A DNA stretch of 64,000 nt from Streptomyces aculeolatus (GTDB taxonomy: Bacteria > Actinomycetota > Actinomycetes > Streptomycetales > Streptomycetaceae): the NCBI RefSeq assembly GCF_020400605.1, contig NZ_JAINRD010000015.1:62001-126000 (forward strand), in the 5' to 3' direction. Position numbers and translations under genes: made by a program. Numbering within the stretch: position 1 is the stretch's first letter; every line of letters starts with the position of its first letter. Shown here in pieces: positions 28,975-37,093 of this stretch. Under the pieces are notes generated by a model that was given only the letters and a program-made list of their open reading frames with translations, was not told the DNA's origin and ran no database searches.

Positions 28975-30839
28975 GCCGCACCGTCCTTGGGCTTGTCGTC
29001 GTCCACGATCTCGGCGTCGACGACGTCGTCGTCGGCACCGGCGGGCGCGTCCTTCGGCGCGTCCTGCGGGCCCTCGCCGCCGGCCGCGGCGGCGCCACCG
29101 GGCGCCTGGGCGTCGGCGTAGAGCGCCTGACCGAGCTTCTGGCTGGTGGCCGCGGCCTTCTCCGTGGCCTCGCGGATCGCCGCGGTGTCCTCGCCCTTCA
29201 GCGCCTCCTTGAGGTCGCCGATCGCGCCCTCGACCTCGGACTTCACGTCGCCGGGCACCTTGTCCTCGTTGTCCTGGAGGAACTTCTCGGTGGTGTAGAC
29301 GACCTGCTCGCCCTGGTTGCGGGTCTCGGCGGCCTCGCGGCGCTTGTGGTCCTCCTCCGCGTACTGCTCGGCGTCGCGCATCATGCGCTCGATGTCGTCC
29401 TTCGGCAGCGCGGAGCCGCCGGTGACGGTCATCTTCTGCTCCTTGCCCGTGCCGAGGTCCTTCGCGGCGACGTGCATGATGCCGTTGGCGTCGATGTCGA
29501 ACGTGACCTCGATCTGCGGCACGTTCCGCGGGGCCGGCGGCAGGCCGGTCAGCTCGAACATGCCGAGCTTCTTGTTGTACGCGGCGATCTCGCGCTCGCC
29601 CTGGAAGACCTGGATCTGCACCGACGGCTGGTTGTCCTCGGCCGTGGTGAAGGTCTCGGAACGCTTCGTCGGGATCGTGGTGTTGCGCTCGATGAGCTTG
29701 GTCATGATGCCGCCCTTGGTCTCGATGCCGAGGGACAGCGGGGTGACGTCGAGCAGCAGGACGTCCTTGACCTCGCCCTTGAGGACGCCGGCCTGGAGGG
29801 CGGCGCCGACGGCGACGACCTCGTCCGGGTTGACGCCCTTGTTGGCCTCCTTGCCGCTGGTCAGCTCCTTGACCAGCTCGGCGACGGCCGGCATGCGGGT
29901 GGAGCCGCCGACGAGGACCACGTGGTCGATCTCGCCCAGATCGATGCGGGCGTCCTTGATGACGTTGTGGAACGGCGTCTTGCAGCGCTCCAGGAGGTCC
30001 TGGGTGAGCTGCTGGAACTGCGCCCGGGTCAGCTTCTCGTCGAGGTGCAGCGGGCCCTCGGCGGAGGCGGTGATGTAGGGCAGGTTGATCGTCGTCTCGG
30101 AGGACGAGGACAGCTCGATCTTCGCCTTCTCGGCGGCCTCGCGGAGGCGCTGGAGCGCCATCTTGTCCTTGGCGAGGTCCACGCCGTGGCCGTTCTGGAA
30201 CTGCTTGACCAGGAAGTCGACGACGCGCTGGTCCCAGTCGTCACCACCGAGGTGGTTGTCGCCGTTGGTGGCCCGGACCTCCACGACGCCCTCGCCGATC
30301 TCCAGCAGGGAGACGTCGAAGGTGCCGCCGCCGAGGTCGAAGACCAGGATGGTCTGGTCTTCCTTCTCCATGCCGTAGGCGAGGGCCGCGGCCGTCGGCT
30401 CGTTGACGATGCGCAGGACGTTGAGGCCCGCGATCTCGCCGGCCTCCTTGGTCGCCTGACGCTCGGAGTCGTTGAAGTACGCCGGGACGGTGATGACCGC
30501 GTCGGTCACCTTCTCGCCCAGGTACGCCTCCGCGTCCCGCTTCAGCTTCTGCAGGATGAACGCGGAGATCTGCTGGGGCGTGAACTCCTTCTCGTCGATC
30601 GGCTGCTTCCAGTCGGTGCCCATGTGGCGCTTGACCGACCGGATGGTCCGCTCGACGTTGGTGACCGCCTGGCGCTTGGCGACCTCGCCGACGAGCACCT
30701 CGCCGTTCTTGGCGAAGGCGACGACGGACGGCGTGGTCCTGGCGCCCTCGGCGTTGGTGATGACGCTGGGTTCACCGCCCTCGAGAACACTGACGACAGA
30801 GTTCGTCGTGCCCAGGTCGATGCCGACCGCACGTGCCAT
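28971..30839 (-). CDS. dnaK: Hsp70 chaperone DnaK
   Basis: 622-residue Hsp70. The N-terminal ATPase has MARAVGIDLGTTNSVVSVLEGG, LVFDLGGGTFDVSLLEIG and VVLVGGSTRMPAV. The linker DVLLLDVTPLSLGIETKGG and the substrate-binding domain follow, then a helical lid and a Gly/Ala-rich acidic tail ending DDVVDAEIVDDD. It folds and protects proteins and serves as HspR co-repressor. The frame is open to 30908, but the ATG at 30839 gives the exact family N-terminus. It is the first gene of the leftward dnaK-grpE-dnaJ-hspR operon, with two HspR-type inverted repeats in its leader. Confidence 0.97.
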   Translation of the reverse strand: MARAVGIDLGTTNSVVSVLEGGEPSVITNAEGARTTPSVVAFAKNGEVLVGEVAKRQAVTNVERTIRSVKRHMGTDWKQPIDEKEFTPQQISAFILQKLKRDAEAYLGEKVTDAVITVPAYFNDSERQATKEAGEIAGLNVLRIVNEPTAAALAYGMEKEDQTILVFDLGGGTFDVSLLEIGEGVVEVRATNGDNHLGGDDWDQRVVDFLVKQFQNGHGVDLAKDKMALQRLREAAEKAKIELSSSSETTINLPYITASAEGPLHLDEKLTRAQFQQLTQDLLERCKTPFHNVIKDARIDLGEIDHVVLVGGSTRMPAVAELVKELTSGKEANKGVNPDEVVAVGAALQAGVLKGEVKDVLLLDVTPLSLGIETKGGIMTKLIERNTTIPTKRSETFTTAEDNQPSVQIQVFQGEREIAAYNKKLGMFELTGLPPAPRNVPQIEVTFDIDANGIMHVAAKDLGTGKEQKMTVTGGSALPKDDIERMMRDAEQYAEEDHKRREAAETRNQGEQVVYTTEKFLQDNEDKVPGDVKSEVEGAIGDLKEALKGEDTAAIREATEKAAATSQKLGQALYADAQAPGGAAAAGGEGPQDAPKDAPAGADDDVVDAEIVDDDKPKDGAA

Positions 30840-30870
30840 GTTGTCTATCCTCCGGACTCGGATGCTCTGC

Positions 30871-30891
30871 CTTGAGCTGGTCAGGCTCAAG
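30871..30891 (-). promoter_or_regulatory. HAIR-like operator 1 of dnaK
   Basis: CTTGAGC-N7-GCTCAAG, a perfect 7-7-7 inverted repeat. It differs from the HAIR consensus only at the innermost base of each arm. Confidence 0.7.
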
Positions 30892-30923
30892 AGTGCCACG
30901 GCGACCACCCCGGGCGCAATTCA

Positions 30924-30944
30924 CCTGAGTCGGCTCGACTCAGG
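30924..30944 (-). promoter_or_regulatory. HAIR operator 2 of dnaK
   Basis: CCTGAGT-N7-ACTCAGG, a perfect 7-7-7 inverted repeat matching the HspR site apart from the second base pair. The two sites are 53 bp apart centre to centre, about five helical turns. Confidence 0.78.
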
Positions 30945-31079
30945 TTTCGTGCGTCCATGCAGGTGGGAACTGGTTTTCGGGCCACGGGCCGGCCGCCCCG
31001 GCGCCGCCGGGAGCGCGACGTACGTCACCGGCCGGGCGGCTTCAGGGGGCCGGGGGCGCCCGGGTACCCTCAGGCGGAG

Positions 31080-31098
31080 AAGCGATAAGTTACCGCTT
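31080..31098 (+). promoter_or_regulatory. 19-bp palindromic operator candidate before the EtfD-like gene
   Basis: AAGCGATAAGTTACCGCTT is an odd-length palindrome with one mismatched pair. Its size and symmetry suit a TetR-family dimer. It lies 155 bp upstream of the ATG at 31253 in the 413-bp gap shared with dnaK. Confidence 0.45.
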
Positions 31099-31181
31099 AG
31101 TAGTAGCTGGGTAGGCCGGGTACAGGGCATGCAGCGGCACGTACGCGGTACGTACGCAGCACGCCGACGGAACACACGCAG

Positions 31182-31213
31182 CACGCACGCAGCAGTCCAC
31201 GCACGCAGCAGTC
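31182..31213. repeat. 16-bp perfect tandem direct repeat
   Basis: CACGCACGCAGCAGTC occurs twice back to back, embedded in a longer run of related ACGCAGCAC/ACGCAGCAG units from about 31135 to 31235, just before the EtfD-like gene. Confidence 0.6.
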
Positions 31214-31252
31214 AGAGCAGACACGCAGAGCAGACTGGCCGAGGAGCCCTCC

Positions 31253-33553
31253 ATGCAGCTCGCCGCCATCGTCGTATCGCTGGTGATCACCGCGGTCGGG
31301 ACCGCGCTCTTCGCGCGCGCCATCGGGCAGATCATCAGCTTCGTCAAGCTCGGCAAGCCCATCCCCGCGGGCAGCCGCACGAACGACCCGCTCGCGCGCA
31401 GCATTACCCTGACCAGGGAGTTCCTCGGCCACACCCGGATGAACCGGTGGGGCGTCATCGGCTTCGCCCACTGGTTCGTCGCCATCGGCTTCCTCACCCT
31501 GGTGCTGACCCTCGTCAACGCCCTGGGGCAGTTGTTCGTCGCCGACTGGCTGCTGCCGGTGATCGGCGACTGGATCGTGTACGAGCTGTACGTGGAGTTC
31601 CTGGCGCTGATGACGACGCTCGGCATCCTCACGCTCATCGTGATCCGGCAGCTGAGCCTGCCGTCGAAGGCCGGCCGCAAGTCGCGCTTCACGGGCTCCA
31701 CGATGTGGCAGGCGTACTTCGTCGAGTACGTCATCCTCGTCATCGGCATCTGCATCCTGGTGCTGCGCGGGCTGGAGGGCTCGCTGCACCACGTCGACGG
31801 CTACGAGGCCGCCTACTTCGTGTCGTACCCGATCACGGCCGCGGTCGACGGGCTGAGCACCGGCGCCGTACAGAACCTGGTCTACCTCGTCGCGATGATC
31901 AAGATCTCGGTCTCCTTCATCTGGGCGACCGTCCTCGGCCTCAACTTCACCATGGGCGTGGCCTGGCACCGCTTCCTCGCCTTCCCCAACATCTGGTTCA
32001 AGCGCAACGCGGACGGCGCGGTCGCCCTCGGCGCGCTCCAGCCGATGGTCTCCGGCGGCAAGCCCATCGACTTCGAGACCGTCTTCGACGACGAGGACGG
32101 CGAGGAGACCGTCTTCGGCGTCAGCCAGGTCGAGCACTTCTCCTGGAAGGGCATCCTCGACTTCTCCACCTGCACGGAGTGCGGGCGCTGCCAGTCGCAG
32201 TGCCCGGCCTGGAACACCGGCAAGCCGCTGTCGCCCAAGCTGCTCGTCATGTCGCTGCGCGAGCACGCCGCCGCCAAGGCCCCGTACCTGCTCGCCGGCG
32301 GCGGCAAGACCGCCGAGGGCGAGGAGAAGGCCACCGCCGAGCAACTCGCGGAGGTGCCGGCCGAGGCGCTCGCCGAGGCGGAGCGCGCGCTGATCGGCAC
32401 CGCGGCGGAGCAGGGCGTCATCGACCCCGACGTGCTCTGGTCCTGCACCACCTGCGGCGCGTGCGTCGAGCAGTGCCCCGTCGACATCGAGCACGTCGAC
32501 CACATCGTCGACATGCGCCGCTACCAGGTGATGATCGAGAGCTCGTTCCCGTCCGAGGCGGGCACGATGCTGAAGAACCTGGAGAAGAAGGGCAACCCCT
32601 GGGGGCTGGCCAAGAAGCAGCGGCTGGAGTGGACCAAGGAGCTGGCGGCGGACACGGGCATCGAGATCCCGGTCGTCGGCAAGGACGTCGAGGACCTCTC
32701 CGAGGTCGACTACCTGTACTGGGTCGGCTGCGCGGGCGCGCTGGAGGACCGGGCGAAGAAGACCACCAAGGCGTTCGCGGAGCTGCTGCACATCGCCGGG
32801 GTGAAGTTCGCGATCATGGGCGGCGACGAGAAGTGCACCGGCGACTCGCCGCGGCGCCTGGGCAACGAGTTCCTCTTCCAGCAGCTGGGCGAGGAGAACG
32901 TCGCGATGCTCAACATGGCGTTCGGCGAGGACGCGGACGAGGGAGTGACGGTCGAGAAGGCGAAGAAGAAGATCGTCGCCACCTGCCCGCACTGCTTCAA
33001 CACCATCGCCAACGAGTACCCGCAGCTCGGCGGCCACTACGAGGTCATCCACCACACGCAGTTGCTCCAGCACCTGGTGGACGAGGGCCGGCTGGTCCCG
33101 GTGACGCCGGTCGAGGGGATCATCACGTACCACGACCCCTGCTACCTGGGCCGGCACAACAAGGTCTACACGCCGCCGCGCGAGATCATCGCCAAGGTCC
33201 CGGGCGTACGGAACGAGGAGATGCACCGGCACAAGGAGCGCGGCTTCTGCTGCGGCGCGGGCGGCGCGCGCATGTGGATGGAGGAGCGCATCGGCAAGCG
33301 GATCAACGACGAGCGCGTGGACGAGGCGCTGTCGCTGAACCCGGACATTCTGTCCACGGCATGCCCTTTCTGCCTCGTGATGCTTACGGACTCCGTAAAC
33401 GGCAAGAAGAACGCGGGAGCGGCAAAGGAGTCGCTCGCCGTCGTCGACGTGGCGCAGCTCCTGCTGGACTCGGTGCGGACGCCGGCGGAGGAACCGCCCG
33501 CGGACGGAGCCGCGGCGGCGGAGAGCGAGCCGGAGCCGCAGCCGGCGACGTAG
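31253..33553 (+). CDS. EtfD-like membrane Fe-S oxidoreductase
   Basis: 766 residues. The first ~260 contain several membrane helices (LAAIVVSLVITAVGTALF, WFVAIGFLTLVLTLVNAL and others) of the haem-b/NarI-like type. Next are two [4Fe-4S] motifs, CTECGRCQSQCPAWN and CTTCGACVEQCPVDI. Two CCG domains (CTGDSPRRLG, CPHCFNTIANEYP, CYLGRHNKVY, CCGAGGARMWMEE, CPFCLVML) resemble HdrD/GlpC. Actinobacterial homologues (EtfD) pass electrons from electron-transfer flavoprotein, and so from fatty-acid beta-oxidation, to menaquinone. An Ala/Glu/Pro-rich tail ends the protein. The 5' leader carries a palindrome and repeats; a long hairpin follows the gene. EtfD rather than heterodisulfide reductase is inferred from the membrane domain. 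Confidence 0.85.
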   Translation: MQLAAIVVSLVITAVGTALFARAIGQIISFVKLGKPIPAGSRTNDPLARSITLTREFLGHTRMNRWGVIGFAHWFVAIGFLTLVLTLVNALGQLFVADWLLPVIGDWIVYELYVEFLALMTTLGILTLIVIRQLSLPSKAGRKSRFTGSTMWQAYFVEYVILVIGICILVLRGLEGSLHHVDGYEAAYFVSYPITAAVDGLSTGAVQNLVYLVAMIKISVSFIWATVLGLNFTMGVAWHRFLAFPNIWFKRNADGAVALGALQPMVSGGKPIDFETVFDDEDGEETVFGVSQVEHFSWKGILDFSTCTECGRCQSQCPAWNTGKPLSPKLLVMSLREHAAAKAPYLLAGGGKTAEGEEKATAEQLAEVPAEALAEAERALIGTAAEQGVIDPDVLWSCTTCGACVEQCPVDIEHVDHIVDMRRYQVMIESSFPSEAGTMLKNLEKKGNPWGLAKKQRLEWTKELAADTGIEIPVVGKDVEDLSEVDYLYWVGCAGALEDRAKKTTKAFAELLHIAGVKFAIMGGDEKCTGDSPRRLGNEFLFQQLGEENVAMLNMAFGEDADEGVTVEKAKKKIVATCPHCFNTIANEYPQLGGHYEVIHHTQLLQHLVDEGRLVPVTPVEGIITYHDPCYLGRHNKVYTPPREIIAKVPGVRNEEMHRHKERGFCCGAGGARMWMEERIGKRINDERVDEALSLNPDILSTACPFCLVMLTDSVNGKKNAGAAKESLAVVDVAQLLLDSVRTPAEEPPADGAAAAESEPEPQPAT

Positions 33554-33630
33554 CAGGGACGGACCCGGCAGGAGGCGGTACGCGGTGCCGGCGGCGGCAC
33601 CGCGGGACACCACAGGCAACCCCCCACGGC

Positions 33631-33661
33631 GGCCGGCCCCGTGAGCCACACGGGGCCGGCC
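33631..33661 (+). terminator. strong hairpin after the EtfD-like gene
   Basis: 13-bp perfect arms (33631-33643 and 33649-33661) with a 5-nt loop AGCCA. It ends the upstream unit 77 bp after its stop. Confidence 0.75.
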
Positions 33662-33770
33662 GTGGGGGTGTTGGCGCAAGCGTTGGTACAACCATCGCCG
33701 GGCGAGGCGTGTCGTATGACGCGGGAATGAACGCAACCCGCTCGTCAGACCGTCGTCGGAAGGACCCCCC

Positions 33771-35306
33771 ATGCGCATCCGCACCCTTGCCGCCTTGACC
33801 GCCTGCCTGGCCACCGCCGGGACGGCGGCCGTCACCGCCCCCGCGACGGGGGCCGAGGAGGCGGGTGCCCCGGCTCGTACGGCCTCCACGGACAACGCCG
33901 CCTCGACCGCCGCCTCGGCCGGTGCCGCCGCCGGCTCCCCTGCCGTACGGGCCGACTTCGACGGCGACGGCTACGCCGACCTCGCCACCGGCGCCCCCGG
34001 CGGCAAGGTCTCCGGCCACGCCGAGGCCGGCTATGTCCTCGTCAGTTACGGCTCCGCGGACGGCGTCGCCGCCCCCGCGTCCACGGTCGTCAGCCAACGC
34101 ACCGCCGGCGTCCCGGGCTCCCCCGCCGCGAACGACCGCTTCGGCGACCGCATCGCCGCCCGCGACCTCGACGGCGACGGCCTGACCGACCTCGCCGTCA
34201 CCGCCCGCTCCGACGAGGGCGACGCGGCCGGCTCCGTCACCGTCCTGTGGGGCCGCGCGGGCGGCCTGACCGGCGCCGGCGCCGCCCGCGCGCAGGTGCC
34301 GGGCGGCGGCGGCCTCGCCCGCGACCTGCACGCCGGCGACTTCGACGGCGACGGCGAGGGCGATCTGCTGGTGCCCAGCACCCGCAGCGACAGCGCCGAG
34401 GCGTACACCGTCCTCTACGGCCCGTTCACTCGCGCCGGCGGCCCCGCGCGGGAGAGCGCACTCATCGAGATGAAGCCGGAGGACAGCCTCGACGGCGTCG
34501 CCGTCGGCGACGTGACCGGCGACGGCGCGGACGACCTCGTGGCGTTCTTCAGCTTCCAGGGCAACGCCGAGGGCGGCTGGTTCTGGAAGGGCGGCCCCGA
34601 CGGGCTGACGCGGGGCGACGCCGCGCTGCCCAACGGCGGTTCGCCGACGATCGGCGACTTCGACGGCGACGGCAGGGGCGACCTCGCGTACCGCTCGATC
34701 GGCGCGAGCGTCGAGAACTTCCCGTACGACAAGGGCACGGTCAAGGTCGTCTACGGGACGGCGAACGGCCCCAGCGCGACCCGCCGTTCGACCTTCACCC
34801 AGGACACCGCCGGCGTGCCCGGCACGGGCGAGCGCGGCGACCAGTTCGGCGCCCGCCTCGCGGCCGGCGACGCGAACGGCGACGGCTTCGCCGACCTCGC
34901 CGTGGGCGTGCCGTACGAGGCCATCGGCAGCAAGCAGTCGGCGGGTTCCGTGGTGCTGCTCAAGGGCGGCTCGGGCGGGCTGAAGGCCCGTGGCGCGAAG
35001 GCGTTCCACCAGGACACGGCGGGCGTGAAGGGCGTGGCCGAGACCGGGGACCGGTTCGGCGCGGCGCTGGCGTTCGGCGACGTCACGGACGACGGCGGGG
35101 CGGAGCTGGCGGTGGGCGCGCCGGAGGAGAACGGGACGGGCGCGATCTGGTCGCTGCGCGGCGCCGCGGGCGGGCTGACGGCGACGGGTTCCGTGGCGTT
35201 CAGCCCGGACAACTTCGAGGTGCCCGGCGGTACGGACGCGGGCGCGCGGTTCGGCACCGGCTTCGCGGACGAGGACCTGGGCCACTACCTGATGGGCCAG
35301 GAGTGA
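33771..35306 (+). CDS. secreted FG-GAP/VCBS repeat protein 1
   Basis: 511-residue exported protein. The signal peptide MRIRTLAALTACLATAGTAA ends near ATGA/EEAG. An Ala/Ser linker leads to seven FG-GAP (integrin-alpha-like) repeats, each with a DxDGDGxxD calcium loop such as ADFDGDGYADLATGAPGG, GDFDGDGEGDLLV and GDANGDGFADLAVGVP. Seven repeats are the number needed for one closed seven-bladed propeller. Interspersed QDTAGVPGTGERGDQFG segments are typical. No anchor or catalytic motif is seen, so a Ca2+-stabilised extracellular binding protein is likely. It is the first of three tandem paralogues, each with its own gap of 130-180 bp. AAGGAC lies before the ATG. Confidence 0.83.
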   Translation: MRIRTLAALTACLATAGTAAVTAPATGAEEAGAPARTASTDNAASTAASAGAAAGSPAVRADFDGDGYADLATGAPGGKVSGHAEAGYVLVSYGSADGVAAPASTVVSQRTAGVPGSPAANDRFGDRIAARDLDGDGLTDLAVTARSDEGDAAGSVTVLWGRAGGLTGAGAARAQVPGGGGLARDLHAGDFDGDGEGDLLVPSTRSDSAEAYTVLYGPFTRAGGPARESALIEMKPEDSLDGVAVGDVTGDGADDLVAFFSFQGNAEGGWFWKGGPDGLTRGDAALPNGGSPTIGDFDGDGRGDLAYRSIGASVENFPYDKGTVKVVYGTANGPSATRRSTFTQDTAGVPGTGERGDQFGARLAAGDANGDGFADLAVGVPYEAIGSKQSAGSVVLLKGGSGGLKARGAKAFHQDTAGVKGVAETGDRFGAALAFGDVTDDGGAELAVGAPEENGTGAIWSLRGAAGGLTATGSVAFSPDNFEVPGGTDAGARFGTGFADEDLGHYLMGQE

Positions 35307-35484
35307 CGGGGGGACGGATGAATCCCGCGAACTAACTGTATAGCGCAGCAAGTTCGTGGAAAGCGGCATGAGCCATACGAAGGGCGGTAGTTCGCACAAC
35401 CTCGGGTGAACGTCAGGTGTCTCACCGGGTGAGAGGCCCACTGAAGCAGCCGTACCGGTCCGCATCGACGTTCAGGAGACCGAC

Positions 35485-36957
35485 ATGCCACGCAGCCGAC
35501 GCACACCCACGACCGCCACCGCCTTAGCGGCCTCTCTGGCCGTCGTCGGCGCCGCCCTCGCGGGCGGCGCCGCACCGGCGGCGGCAGCGCCCGCGGCCCC
35601 GGCCGCCCCCGCGAAGTTCCACGACGACTTCAACGGCGACGGCTACCGCGACCTCGTCGTCGCCGCCCCCTCCGGCACCGTGGACGGCGTGCAGCGCGCC
35701 GGGTACGTCGCCGTGCTCTACGGCTCCGCGGGCGGCCTCGACACCGCCGAGCGCAAGGTCCTCAGCCAGTCCACCGCCGGCGTCCCCGGCACCTCCGAGG
35801 CCGGCGACGCCTTCGGCGCCACCCTCGCCTCCGCCGACCTCGACCGCGACGGGTACGCCGACCTCGCCGTCGGCGTCACCGGCGAGGACCTCGGCGGCGT
35901 CGCGGACACCGGCCGCACGACCGTCCTGTACGGCTCCGCCGGCGGCCTGTCCGGCAGCGGCGCGCAGGACCTCCAGCCGTCCTCCCGGATCGAGGGCAAC
36001 GCGTACGGGACGGGGCTGGCGGCGGGTGACTGGTTCCACGACGGGTCGACGGCGCTGGCGATCCTGTCGAAGGACCACCTGGAGCTGTACGGCGGCTGGA
36101 GCGCGGCCCGCGGCCCCGTACGCGCACAGGCAGGGCACCCCTTCGCCGACTTCCCGGAGCAGTTCACGCCCACCGGCCTGGTCGGCGGCGACTTCGAGGG
36201 CGACGGCGCCGACGACCTGGTGGTCACCGGCAAGAAGTGGTTCCTGGAGTACGTGGAGGGCTACTCCCTGTATCTGAAGGGCGGCGGCCCGGAGGGCTAC
36301 ACGCGCTCGGAGTTCATGGGCGGCCCCGTGGCCGTGGCGGGCGACATCGACAAGGACGGCGCCGACGACCTCGCGGTGGGCGACCCCACGGTTCTGGAGC
36401 ACGACGAGTACGACCTGTCGGGCGGCAAGGTCGAGGTCTGGTACGGGGCGGCCGGCGGGCCCGGCGCGGGGCAGCCCGAGGTGTGGGAGCAGGGCAGCGG
36501 GGGCGTCCCCGGGGCGTACGAGATCGAGGACCGCTTCGGCAGCGACGTCTCCCTGGGCGACGTCGACGGCGACGGGTACCCCGACCTGGCGGTGGGCTCC
36601 GACGGCGAGGCGATCGGCACCGCCTACGGCGCGGGCGCGGTCTGGCTGCTGCGCGGCTCGGCCGGCGGGCTGACCACGACCGGGGTGCAGCACTTCAACC
36701 AGGACACCGCGGGCGTCCCGGGCACCGCGGAGGCCGGCGACCTCTTCGGCTCCGACGTGCGGCTGCACGACGCGGACCGCGACGGCCGCGCGGGCCTGGT
36801 CGCGGGCGCGCCGGGCGAGAACGCGGGGAACGGGCTCGCGTGGGTGCTGCGGGCGCGTGGCGGCGGCCTGACGGCGGAGGGGTCGTGGACGTTCGGCGGG
36901 GCCGCGCTGGGCGCGGCGGGGGGGAACGCGAGGTTCCCGGAGACGATCGCGGAGTAG
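35485..36957 (+). CDS. secreted FG-GAP/VCBS repeat protein 2
   Basis: 490 residues. Signal peptide MPRSRRTPTTATALAASLAV, then a short Ala/Pro linker. Seven FG-GAP repeats are visible (DDFNGDGYRDLVVAAPSG, ADLDRDGYADLAVGV, GDFEGDGADDLVV, GDIDKDGADDLAVGDP, GDVDGDGYPDLAVGS and two degenerate ones, GDWFHDGSTALAIL and HDADRDGRAGLVAGAP, that have lost calcium ligands). The overall plan equals that of protein 1 but the blades are diverged, so this is an old duplication. AGGAG precedes the ATG. Function unknown; binding to a surface or substrate is inferred. Confidence 0.82.
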   Translation: MPRSRRTPTTATALAASLAVVGAALAGGAAPAAAAPAAPAAPAKFHDDFNGDGYRDLVVAAPSGTVDGVQRAGYVAVLYGSAGGLDTAERKVLSQSTAGVPGTSEAGDAFGATLASADLDRDGYADLAVGVTGEDLGGVADTGRTTVLYGSAGGLSGSGAQDLQPSSRIEGNAYGTGLAAGDWFHDGSTALAILSKDHLELYGGWSAARGPVRAQAGHPFADFPEQFTPTGLVGGDFEGDGADDLVVTGKKWFLEYVEGYSLYLKGGGPEGYTRSEFMGGPVAVAGDIDKDGADDLAVGDPTVLEHDEYDLSGGKVEVWYGAAGGPGAGQPEVWEQGSGGVPGAYEIEDRFGSDVSLGDVDGDGYPDLAVGSDGEAIGTAYGAGAVWLLRGSAGGLTTTGVQHFNQDTAGVPGTAEAGDLFGSDVRLHDADRDGRAGLVAGAPGENAGNGLAWVLRARGGGLTAEGSWTFGGAALGAAGGNARFPETIAE

Positions 36958-37093
36958 CTCCGCGGGTCCATTCCGTAGCCGGAATGCCACTTTCTGTCAC
37001 GATACGAACCAACTAGCCGTATTCCTACAACCTTTGACCGCGGTACGAGGTCTCCTGATCACCATCTCCGACCGCCCGTCCGGGAGTTGCCGC

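Noticed and set aside
31135..31235. Repeat array read as CRISPR
   Set aside because: Units are 8-16 bp, directly adjacent, without spacers, and no cas genes are present.
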